Of a DNA stretch of 7,581 bases, positions 1 to 6,647 are shown piece after piece. The position numbers and the translations under genes were made by a program. The notes under the pieces are model-generated. The model did no database searches. It had not been told where the DNA came from and worked only from the letters and a program-made list of their open reading frames with translations. Location: NCBI RefSeq assembly GCF_947253225.1, contig NZ_CAMXYR010000063.1:1-7581 (forward strand), read 5' to 3'. Origin of the DNA: an uncultured Anaerococcus sp. Its GTDB lineage: Bacteria; Bacillota; Clostridia; Tissierellales; Peptoniphilaceae. Numbering within the stretch: position 1 is the stretch's first letter; each line of letters begins with the position of its first letter.

Positions 1-72
1 GTATAAACTAACCGCTATTATAAGTTTTTAATACTATAAAGTTTATTATTTAATTCGAGTGGAACATTTCTT

Positions 73-110
73 AAAAAAAATAGATACGCACTTGGATAAG
101 TGGGTATCTA
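73..110 (-). terminator. Rho-independent terminator after rpe
   Basis: On the minus strand a 13-base-pair stem (arms 110-98 and 93-81, one C/C mismatch at 103/88) with the four-base loop ATCC is followed at once by eight T residues (80-73). It starts six bases after the rpe stop. The plus-strand side (111-120) has no T-tract, so it acts in one direction and ends the fmt to rpe transcript. Confidence 0.93.
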
Positions 111-116
111 CTAGAT

Positions 117-782
117 TTATACTGTTTTATCAGCAAAGATCTTATAATATTTTTCAATCTGTCCCTTTATATCTTTGTTGGAAAAAATATCTGATCCAGA
201 TACTATCTCGTCACAACCAGCCTCAATAACTTTTATGACATTAGTAGTTTTAATTCCTCCATCTATTTCTACCTTGCATGATAAGTCATTTTGGTCTATG
301 TATGACCTAAAGGCTCTCACCTTATCAATAGATTCTTCAATAAAGCTTTGCCCACCAAAACCAGGCTCAACGCTCATTACAAGCACTGCATCTACTTCCC
401 TAAGCAGAGGTAGAATTTGTTCTACTTGAGTTTTAGGTTTTAGGGTAATTCCTGCCTCAAGTCCTAATTCCTTGATTTTTTTTATTACTTCTAGTGGATT
501 TTCACAGGATTCATAATGGATAGTTAGCCTATCTGCTCCCGCCTTAGCAAATCTTTCAATATATCTTATTGGATCAACAATCATCAAGTGAGTATCAAAG
601 AAATAGTCGTTTTTATCTCTTATATCCTCAATTATCTTGAAGCCAAAAGATATATTTGGCACAAAAAGTCCATCCATTACATCAATATGGAGCATCTTTA
701 AAGGAGTATCTTTAGTCTGCTCGAGATTTTCTTGCAACTTTGAGAAATCGCAAGAAAGGATTGAAGGTGCTAATTCTACCAT
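117..782 (-). CDS. rpe: Ribulose-phosphate 3-epimerase
   Basis: Interconverts ribulose 5-phosphate and xylulose 5-phosphate in the non-oxidative pentose phosphate pathway, in the cytoplasm. It is a 221-residue TIM barrel of standard length. Family signatures are APSILS (5-10), HIDVMDGLFVPN (32-43), DTHLMI (63-68), SVEPGFGGQSF (137-147), EIDGGI (172-177) and the phosphate-binding VSGSDIF (194-200). Metal and catalytic residues are H32, D34, H65 and D174, with D34 and D174 the general acid/base pair, so the enzyme should be active. The ATG at 782 has a good AGGAG Shine-Dalgarno at 796-792, nine bases upstream and inside the rsgA coding region. The start overlaps the rsgA stop (ATGGTAG, 7 bases). 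This is the last gene of the unit: a terminator begins six bases after its stop. Its place after rsgA is conserved in B. subtilis and probably reflects old synteny, since it has no direct role in translation. Confidence 0.97.
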   Translation of the reverse strand: MVELAPSILSCDFSKLQENLEQTKDTPLKMLHIDVMDGLFVPNISFGFKIIEDIRDKNDYFFDTHLMIVDPIRYIERFAKAGADRLTIHYESCENPLEVIKKIKELGLEAGITLKPKTQVEQILPLLREVDAVLVMSVEPGFGGQSFIEESIDKVRAFRSYIDQNDLSCKVEIDGGIKTTNVIKVIEAGCDEIVSGSDIFSNKDIKGQIEKYYKIFADKTV

Positions 783-1648
783 TTATTTTCTCTCCTCTTC
801 TTAATTTCATCAAATAACATCAGGTAATTGTCATACCTATTTTGGGAAATTTCCCCAAGAGCAAGAGCTTCTTTAATCTTACAATGGGGTTCGTTGATGT
901 GGTTACAATCCTTAAACCTACATGTTTTACCCTTAAATTCCCTAAAGGTTTCTTTTAGGGAGGTTTCATTTTCTATAAAATCAATATCAAAGGAATCAAA
1001 GCCAGGTGTATCGAAGATGAAGCTATCTTCCTTTATTTTATAAATTTCGGTATGCCTAGTTGTGTTCTTTCCCCTCTTGCTTTTTTCTGATATAGAGCCA
1101 ATTTCTATGTCTTTTTCTACAAGATTGGTAAGAAAAGTTGATTTACCAACTCCACTAGCTCCCGATACTGCCGAAGTTTTACCTTCAAGCATCCTTAGAA
1201 CTTTATCCTTGGGAAAGTCTTTGTAATTGTCTAGGGTTATAATTTGGTATCCTAATGGTTGATAAATTTTAACAAAATCTCCTATCTCATTTTGGCTAGC
1301 TAGGTCAATTTTAGATAAAATCATGCAAACATCGACTCCGATAAATTCACACATCGCTAGATACTTATCTAAGTTAAACAAGTTAAGGGGTGGATTTTTA
1401 ATTGTTGCAAAAAGCAAGATTTGGTCAATATTAGAAATATTTGGCCTTTTGATTTCGTTTTTTCTTGGAGATATTTCTGTGATATAGCCTGTATCATTTC
1501 CTAGAGGTTCAACTATAACATTATCTCCTACCAAGGGTCTTATTCCTTTTTTCCTAAAATTACCCCTAGCCTTGCAATTTAGAGTTTCATTTTCTAAACT
1601 TACATAATATAACTCTTTTTGAGCCTTGATTATCTTTCCCTGTCTCAA
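776..1648 (-). CDS. rsgA: Ribosome small-subunit assembly GTPase RsgA (CpgA/YjeQ)
   Basis: Circularly permuted GTPase that binds the 30S subunit late in maturation and releases assembly factors. An N-terminal OB fold (about 1-65) is followed by a GTPase domain with motifs in permuted order: G4 as SKID (112-115), G1/P-loop GASGVGKS (163-170), the G2 region NTTRHT (195-200), and G3 DTPG (213-216). A C-terminal zinc site follows as C-x4-C-x-H-x5-C at C243, C248, H250 and C256, then a helical tail. Length is 290 residues. Translation must start at TTG (1648): the reading frame is closed upstream by a stop at 1675-1673 with no ATG, GTG or TTG between, and the next internal Met (M99) would delete the OB fold. 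TTGA overlaps the prkC stop by 4 bases. GGAG at 1665-1662 is 13 bases away, a loose ribosome binding site. CpgA is a reported PrkC substrate in B. subtilis. The 3' end overlaps rpe by 7 bases. Confidence 0.95.
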   Translation of the reverse strand: MRQGKIIKAQKELYYVSLENETLNCKARGNFRKKGIRPLVGDNVIVEPLGNDTGYITEISPRKNEIKRPNISNIDQILLFATIKNPPLNLFNLDKYLAMCEFIGVDVCMILSKIDLASQNEIGDFVKIYQPLGYQIITLDNYKDFPKDKVLRMLEGKTSAVSGASGVGKSTFLTNLVEKDIEIGSISEKSKRGKNTTRHTEIYKIKEDSFIFDTPGFDSFDIDFIENETSLKETFREFKGKTCRFKDCNHINEPHCKIKEALALGEISQNRYDNYLMLFDEIKKRRENKW

Positions 1649-3603
1649 TTTACTGTATACACTCCGTAAGATTCATCATCCACTAAAACTTCAAACTTAG
1701 TATTTTCAATAGCCTGGAAATTTAATTGAAGAATTTGTTGGTCGTTTAAGTTTTCCTTGCTTTCATTTTGATTGTACAAAATATCAGATCTTCTACCATT
1801 TTCATCAAGCTTATATATTTTTACGTTGAAATTATCTTTATCTGTATTTATGTTAAGTTTTAGGTCTACATTTTTAGCCTTGCCTTCTTTATTAGATTCA
1901 GACTTATCTTTCTTGCCGTTACTTACAACAAGGTCAATATTTGAACCTTGGGCAACTTGAGTACCATGGCTGATTGATTGACTAATTACCATTCCCTTTT
2001 CAACATCATCACTATCCTTATAGTCAACGTTTCTTAGGGTCAAACCCGTTTGTGTAATAAGGTTTGTGGCTTGATCTTCTGAAAGACCGACAAGATTTGG
2101 CACTTCAACATTGACAACCTTATCTTCTGGCCCTGCACTTACTGTTAGGTCAACTTTCCCGCCTGCTTGTAGGCTTGAACCAGCCCTCGGATCTTGTTTT
2201 ATAATCAAATCTTTTCCGACTTTATCATCATGTTCTGTACTAGTCTTACCTATAGAAAGACCAACTTCCTTCAAAGCTTCCTCAGCTTCTATAACTGTAA
2301 GTCCTGACAGGTCTGGAACAGTAACTTCCCTACCAGCACTTACAACTAAGTTAACTATCGTTCCAACGTTAACACGAGTATTAGCATCTGGATCTTGTTT
2401 CATGACCTTACCCTTGTCATACTCATCACTTTGTTCAGTTCTTAGAACGTTCGCCTTGAGTCCTCTCTTTTCTAATTCCTTAACCGCCTTTTCTTCTGTC
2501 AAATTAATTACAGTTGGCACTTCAATTTTACTATCATTTGGTCTTGTTAGAAAATAGTAGACAGCTCCTACAAGGACCAAGGCTAAGAGAGCTAGAGGCC
2601 AGATTTTAATTGGTTTATGTTTCTTTACTCCACCTTCACCTTGATCGCTTGGTGAAACATAGACTACTTCTTCTGAGCCTTTCTTCTGATTTTCCGCTTT
2701 TTTTGCCTTCTTTTTTTCTTTGTTTGGAACAACTATAGGTATTTTTGCCGTCTTATCACTAACCTTATTGATAGGACTCTGACTTGTATTTTCCAAACTA
2801 GCTATCAAATCACTAGCATTTAAGTATCTATTTGCTGGTTCTTTTTCTAGTAGTTTCATTATTATGTGGTTTAGGTGATTAGAAAGGTTTGGGTTTAAGT
2901 CCTTGGCAGGTTTTGGTATGTCCTGGATGTGCATAACTGCGATTCCAACAGAATTATCTGCATCAAAAGGGACTCTTCCTGTTGCCATCTCATACATTAC
3001 TGCACCTAGAGAATATAGGTCGCTTTTCTCATCTACAATCTTGCCCTTTGCTTGTTCTGGTGAAATGTAGTGAACAGTTCCTAGTATTGATGAGGTATAG
3101 GTTATGGTAGCATTTGATGAAACCCTTGCTATACCAAAGTCAGTTACCTTGGCAAGTCCAAATTTATCAATAAGGATATTTTGGGGTTTTATATCTCTAT
3201 GAATTATCCCAGATGCATGGGCAGACTTGAGAGCCTGGGCAATTTGCACTGAATAGTCAATTATATCATGGTTTGATAACTTGCCCTCCTTATCAATCAA
3301 ATCCTTTAGAGTTTCTCCTTCCACATATTCCATTACTATATAATAGATCTTTCTACCTTCCAAAAGGTCTTGACCTATGTCGTAAACATTAACAATATTT
3401 ATATGATTAAGTTTAGCAGCTGATTGGGCTTCATTATTGAATTTCTTTAAAAATTCATCGTCTTCGGCATATTGCTCTTTCAAAACTTTTATAGCTACAA
3501 ACCTATCTAAGAGCCTATCCTTAGCCTTGTAGACCTTGGCCATTCCTCCAACACCAATCTGCTGAATAATCTCGTACCTATTGTCCAAAATTATCTTATC
3601 CAT
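1645..3603 (-). CDS. prkC: PASTA-domain Ser/Thr protein kinase (membrane)
   Basis: Transmembrane eukaryotic-like kinase that in relatives (PrkC, Stk1, PknB) senses peptidoglycan fragments or lipid II and phosphorylates cell-wall, division and translation proteins. The kinase domain (about 9-271) has the glycine loop GVGGMAKVY (17-25), ATP lysine K39, helix-C E58, HRDIKPQN (135-142) with catalytic D137, and DFG (155-157). Its activation loop has T166, T168 and T170 before GTVHYISPEQ. These threonines appear to match autophosphorylation sites reported in B. subtilis PrkC. A Lys-rich juxtamembrane linker (about 272-333) precedes one membrane helix (334-353). Three PASTA repeats (360-424, 427-491, 498-563) follow, then a charged linker and a C-terminal domain of about 75 residues. 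There is no cleavable signal peptide, so the kinase faces the cytoplasm and PASTA the outside. At 652 residues it is close to B. subtilis PrkC. The start is the ATG at 3603: AGAGGT lies at 3612-3607 and the kinase fold begins at residue 9. Confidence 0.97.
   Translation of the reverse strand: MDKIILDNRYEIIQQIGVGGMAKVYKAKDRLLDRFVAIKVLKEQYAEDDEFLKKFNNEAQSAAKLNHINIVNVYDIGQDLLEGRKIYYIVMEYVEGETLKDLIDKEGKLSNHDIIDYSVQIAQALKSAHASGIIHRDIKPQNILIDKFGLAKVTDFGIARVSSNATITYTSSILGTVHYISPEQAKGKIVDEKSDLYSLGAVMYEMATGRVPFDADNSVGIAVMHIQDIPKPAKDLNPNLSNHLNHIIMKLLEKEPANRYLNASDLIASLENTSQSPINKVSDKTAKIPIVVPNKEKKKAKKAENQKKGSEEVVYVSPSDQGEGGVKKHKPIKIWPLALLALVLVGAVYYFLTRPNDSKIEVPTVINLTEEKAVKELEKRGLKANVLRTEQSDEYDKGKVMKQDPDANTRVNVGTIVNLVVSAGREVTVPDLSGLTVIEAEEALKEVGLSIGKTSTEHDDKVGKDLIIKQDPRAGSSLQAGGKVDLTVSAGPEDKVVNVEVPNLVGLSEDQATNLITQTGLTLRNVDYKDSDDVEKGMVISQSISHGTQVAQGSNIDLVVSNGKKDKSESNKEGKAKNVDLKLNINTDKDNFNVKIYKLDENGRRSDILYNQNESKENLNDQQILQLNFQAIENTKFEVLVDDESYGVYTVN
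1915..2526 (-). repeat. Three tandem PASTA repeats within prkC
   Basis: Residues 360-424, 427-491 and 498-563 of the kinase each start with a VP motif (P363, P430, P502), continue with an amphipathic helix of the EEAL/EKAV type, and end in LVVSAG, LTVSAG or LVVSNG. The period is about 67 to 72 residues. The copies have diverged in sequence, so this is an old protein-level repeat and not a recent DNA duplication. PASTA modules bind muropeptides or beta-lactam-like ligands outside the cell; ligand preference cannot be read from the sequence by eye. Confidence 0.9.
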
Positions 3604-3611
3604 ATTACCTC

Positions 3612-4337
3612 TTATATCAAAACGGTAGTCAAAGTTATGTTATCACGACCACCTTCGCTTAACGCAAGTTCTATTAGTTTTGAAGAAATCTCATACGCAT
3701 CATCAAAACTATTAACTACTTCTTTTATCTTTTCATCGCTTACTTCGTTGGAAAGACCATCTGTAAACATGAGGATAGTATCTCCTTTTTCCATATCTAG
3801 GGTCTTGCTATCTGGTTGACTTTCTTCATCAGTACCAACCGCCTTGGTTATAGCAGATTTATTGATAAAGTTCTTAGCCTCATCTTCAGTGAGTGAACCA
3901 GTATCTATAAGGTCATTGACCAAGGAATGATCTCGAGTCCTAAAGAATAGCTCTCCTTTTTTGTAAACATAAACTCTCGAATCCCCTATGTGAGAAATGT
4001 GGTATTTTCTATTCTTATTGTCAATCACAAGGCACACCACCGTAGTTCCCATACTAAGTCCATCACTATCATCAGATAGGGCATAAATTTTCTCATTAGC
4101 ATAAGCTATAGCCTCTTCCTGAAGGTCTACCAATGATTCATAGGAATCAATGTCGGCATTCTTGATAAATTCTATATAAGAAATACTTGCAAGTCTACTC
4201 GCAAGCTCTCCCCTACTATGACCTCCCATCCCATCAGCTACTATGAAAAAATCTAAGTCATTTATAGAAATATTGGCGTAGGCATCTTCATTTTCTTCCC
4301 TACGTTTACCAATATTTGATATCGTGCTAAATTTCAT
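3612..4337 (-). CDS. prpC: PP2C-type Ser/Thr protein phosphatase, partner of PrkC
   Basis: Metal-dependent cytoplasmic phosphatase that reverses phosphorylation by the adjacent kinase; known homologues are PrpC and Stp. Counted from the start chosen here it has 241 residues, normal for the family. Motifs, numbered from that start: RREENED with metal ligand D18, VADGMGGH (34-40) with D35, GDSR (118-121), RDHSLV (135-140) at the start of the flap region, TDGLSNE with D193, and GGRDN with D232. These form the acidic Mn/Mg binding set. There is no signal peptide or membrane segment. I chose the ATG at 4337 over the in-frame GTG at 4343, two codons earlier. That GTG lies within a strong Shine-Dalgarno (GAGGTGA, 4346-4340) that serves the ATG, and it has no good site of its own. 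With the GTG start the gene would overlap rlmN by 4 bases (GTGA); with the ATG there is a 2-base gap. It ends 8 bases before prkC, and its stop codon overlaps the prkC ribosome binding site. Confidence 0.93.
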   Translation of the reverse strand: MKFSTISNIGKRREENEDAYANISINDLDFFIVADGMGGHSRGELASRLASISYIEFIKNADIDSYESLVDLQEEAIAYANEKIYALSDDSDGLSMGTTVVCLVIDNKNRKYHISHIGDSRVYVYKKGELFFRTRDHSLVNDLIDTGSLTEDEAKNFINKSAITKAVGTDEESQPDSKTLDMEKGDTILMFTDGLSNEVSDEKIKEVVNSFDDAYEISSKLIELALSEGGRDNITLTTVLI

Positions 4338-4339
4338 GC

Positions 4340-4346
4340 TCACCTC
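4340..4346 (-). promoter_or_regulatory. Shine-Dalgarno of prpC inside the end of rlmN
   Basis: On the minus strand GAGGTGA matches seven consecutive bases of the canonical AGGAGGTGATC Shine-Dalgarno and lies three bases before the ATG at 4337. It covers the last rlmN codons and its TGA stop. It also contains the GTG that an automatic caller could take as the prpC start. A terminating RlmN ribosome would sit directly on it, which favours coupled translation. Confidence 0.75.
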
Positions 4347-5368
4347 GCATAATTATTTCTCAACTGTCCGCAAGATGCATCAATATCCGATCCCATAGAC
4401 CTTCTTATTGTTGCATTTAACTTGTTTTTTATTAGTTTGTCCCTAAAGTCTTTTAGGGCTGTATTTTGTGGTTTATCATAGGCAAACTCTTCAATAGGAT
4501 TCAGAGGAATAAGATTAATGTGAACATTTTTTCCTCTCAAAAGCCTTACTAAGTTTCTAACATCCTCATCAAGGTTATTTACCCCATCAATTACCACATA
4601 TTCAAAGCTTACCCTTCTCTTTGTTTTTTCTAAATAATAATCTGTGGCCTTCATAAGGTCAGCTATTGGGTACTTGTTGGCAACTGGCATGAATTTTTTC
4701 CTTTTAGTGTCATCAGCATAGTGAAGACTCAAGGCTAGATTTATATCAAGTCCACTATCTGCAAGCATTCTAATCATAGGACCTAAACCAGATGTTGATA
4801 GGGTAATGGATCTATGTGAAAGATTCCTTCCATTCGCATCTGTGATAACTTCAATAAATTTCTTTATGTTATCATAGTTGTCCAAGGGTTCGCCAATTCC
4901 CATTATAACAATGTTATTTATCTCACCATTAATCCTTTCAAGTTCGTAGACTTCTTCTATAAGCTCAGAAGCAGTCATGTTTCTTACAAGTCCATTTTTT
5001 GTAGATGCACAAAACTTACAGCCCATCCTGCATCCAACTTGGGAAGATATGCATATAGTTTTTCTACTATCATAATCCATGAAGACAGCCTCAATAATAT
5101 TTCCATCTTCAAGTTCAAAAAGATATTTTTTTGTAGCGTCTACTTGAGAGATAAATTCCTTGACTAAGTTTAGGATGGAAAATGTATATTTCTCACTTAA
5201 ACTTTCTCTCATATCCTTGGAAAGGTCTGTCATTTGTCCAAAATCATTGACCTTATTTACGTGAATTTGCCTATACACTTGCTTGGCTCTAAATTTTGGA
5301 TAGCCATGATTTTTAAACATCTCTTCAAGCTCTGTTATAAACTTATCATTAATTGTTTGTTTCATCAT
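4340..5368 (-). CDS. rlmN: Dual-specificity 23S rRNA/tRNA adenine-C2 methyltransferase RlmN
   Basis: Radical-SAM enzyme that methylates C2 of A2503 in 23S rRNA, at the peptide exit tunnel, and A37 in some tRNAs. The 342-residue length is standard. The 4Fe-4S cluster motif C-x3-C-x2-C is at C113, C117 and C120. The SAM-binding signature GIGEPL is at 157-162 and STSG at 191-194. SCGQL near the C-terminus contains C333, the methyl-carrying cysteine (C355 in E. coli). C106, seven residues before the cluster, matches the resolving C118 of E. coli. All mechanistic cysteines are therefore present. I read it as RlmN and not the resistance enzyme Cfr because of its length, the IDASCGQL ending and its housekeeping setting. 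Two tandem ATGs (5368 and 5365) are possible starts. A weak AAGAAG Shine-Dalgarno at 5378-5373 is 4 or 7 bases away, which slightly favours the second. The gene begins inside the end of rsmB, and its last codons form the ribosome binding site of prpC. Confidence 0.96.
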   Translation of the reverse strand: MMKQTINDKFITELEEMFKNHGYPKFRAKQVYRQIHVNKVNDFGQMTDLSKDMRESLSEKYTFSILNLVKEFISQVDATKKYLFELEDGNIIEAVFMDYDSRKTICISSQVGCRMGCKFCASTKNGLVRNMTASELIEEVYELERINGEINNIVIMGIGEPLDNYDNIKKFIEVITDANGRNLSHRSITLSTSGLGPMIRMLADSGLDINLALSLHYADDTKRKKFMPVANKYPIADLMKATDYYLEKTKRRVSFEYVVIDGVNNLDEDVRNLVRLLRGKNVHINLIPLNPIEEFAYDKPQNTALKDFRDKLIKNKLNATIRRSMGSDIDASCGQLRNNYAR

Positions 5369-6647
5369 ATTTCTTCTTAAATTTACTTATGAAAAATCCG
5401 TCAGTCTCATCTTCATAACTAACAAATTCTATGTAGTCCTTGCCATCAATTGGTACAAGTTCCATATCTTCTCTTTGACTTATGTAGGATAGGTTATCCG
5501 AGTTTTCAATCTTTCCTATAGTGCAAGTAGAATAAACAAGTTCTCCACCCTGCTTTAGATAGACTATGGCACAGGAAAGGATTTTCTTTTGCAATTCTGA
5601 TAAGCTTTTGATATCATCAAGACTTCTGTTATACCTTATTTCAGGTTTCCTCGCCATAACCCCAAGTCCTGAACAAGGAGCATCTACAAGTATATAGTCA
5701 AATTTACCCTTCAAATCTTCTCTAAGCTCACTTGCGTCAAAATTTTCTATACTTATATTTTTAAGACCTAGCCTATTAATATTTTCTTCAATCAAAGACA
5801 ATTTATTGGAAGATATATCATTCGCTAATATTTTACCTGTATTTTCTGTATATTCAGCTATATAACTTGTCTTTGTCCCAGGGGCTGCACATATATCCAA
5901 AATTCTAGAGCCCCTAGTTGGGTTAAGAACCTCTACAGTTTTCATGCTAGCTTCTTGTTGGATTGTAAAGAATCCTTGCTTAAAATATAAAGTTTCTACT
6001 AACCCCTGAGGATTATCCACAATAAGTGCATTTTTGCTTATTTTTGAATCTCTTATCTGGAATCCTAAGCCTTCAAGATTTTTTACCAATTCTTCTTTGC
6101 TTATTTTTGTATTATTCACCCTAATAGAAAGTCTTGCTTTTCTATTTGTATATCTAAGAAATTTCTTAGTATAGTCCATACCATAATTTTCAAATATATA
6201 GCGGGTGATTTCTTCTGGCATAGAATACCTAACTGATAAGGATTTTATATCATCTCCTATATTTATTTTAACAATTTCTTGTTCATTTCTGATAAAGTTT
6301 CGCAAGATAGCATTAACGAATCCAAAGGAACGCTTGTTTTTCTTCTTGGTTAAATCTACCAGTTTATCAACTGTTGCATAGTCTTTAGTTGCCAAAAAAT
6401 GGATATTATATAGACCAATTTCTAAAATAACAAGAACATTTTTATGGATTTTTTTAATTTTAATACTAGAAAGTTTGCCTATCATATAGTCAAGGTGAAT
6501 TTTATTTTCTAAGACTCCATAAATTACCTTGGTTACATAAGCAAGGCTTGTCGCCTTTTTTGCAAGATTATTTATTTCTTCATTACTTTTTTTATCCTTG
6601 TAGATGATATTTACAAGACTATTAAAAATTAATTCTAAATCATTCAT
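5349..6647 (-). CDS. rsmB: 16S rRNA (cytosine-5)-methyltransferase RsmB
   Basis: Uses S-adenosylmethionine to methylate C5 of a cytosine in 16S rRNA (C967 in E. coli). An N-terminal NusB-like helical RNA-binding domain (about 1-125, with RSFGFVNAILRNF at 107-119) is followed by a linker and a Rossmann methyltransferase domain (about 225-427). SAM motif I is DICAAPGTKT (251-260). Acidic residues of later motifs are D277 and D304. DAPCSGLG (322-329) holds the product-release cysteine C325, and YSTCT (372-376) holds the nucleophile C375. The end, DGFFISKFKK, is typical, and 432 residues is normal length. The ATG at 6647 is the only plausible start: in-frame upstream codons run into a stop (TAA at 6659-6657) with no ATG, GTG or TTG between. 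No purine-rich Shine-Dalgarno is visible before it, so translation probably restarts after fmt through the ATGA overlap. The 3' end overlaps rlmN by 20 bases. Confidence 0.95.
   Translation of the reverse strand: MNDLELIFNSLVNIIYKDKKSNEEINNLAKKATSLAYVTKVIYGVLENKIHLDYMIGKLSSIKIKKIHKNVLVILEIGLYNIHFLATKDYATVDKLVDLTKKKNKRSFGFVNAILRNFIRNEQEIVKINIGDDIKSLSVRYSMPEEITRYIFENYGMDYTKKFLRYTNRKARLSIRVNNTKISKEELVKNLEGLGFQIRDSKISKNALIVDNPQGLVETLYFKQGFFTIQQEASMKTVEVLNPTRGSRILDICAAPGTKTSYIAEYTENTGKILANDISSNKLSLIEENINRLGLKNISIENFDASELREDLKGKFDYILVDAPCSGLGVMARKPEIRYNRSLDDIKSLSELQKKILSCAIVYLKQGGELVYSTCTIGKIENSDNLSYISQREDMELVPIDGKDYIEFVSYEDETDGFFISKFKKKYDETNN

Noticed and set aside
17..45. TATAAT (minus strand, 22-17) as a promoter for a gene left of the window.
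   Set aside because: No TTGACA-like box at the right distance and no extended -10 TG; a chance match is likely in such AT-rich DNA. Kept only as a remark under the terminator finding.
175..429. Plus-strand open frame opposite rpe, with similar shorter ones at 828-1043, 1772-1960, 3637-3819 and 7113-7313.
   Set aside because: All lie antisense within conserved genes, give low-complexity Ser/Leu-rich proteins, and no recognisable domain is seen.
2111..2557. A 148-codon open frame on the plus strand opposite the PASTA region of prkC.
   Set aside because: Its Ser/Thr/Leu/Pro-rich protein mirrors the repeated PASTA codons on the other strand, it matches no family I know, and it sits wholly inside a well-supported gene.
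4340..5368. Possibility that the radical-SAM methyltransferase is the resistance enzyme Cfr.
   Set aside because: Length, the IDASCGQL motif and the conserved housekeeping neighbourhood all fit RlmN, and there are no signs of transfer around it.
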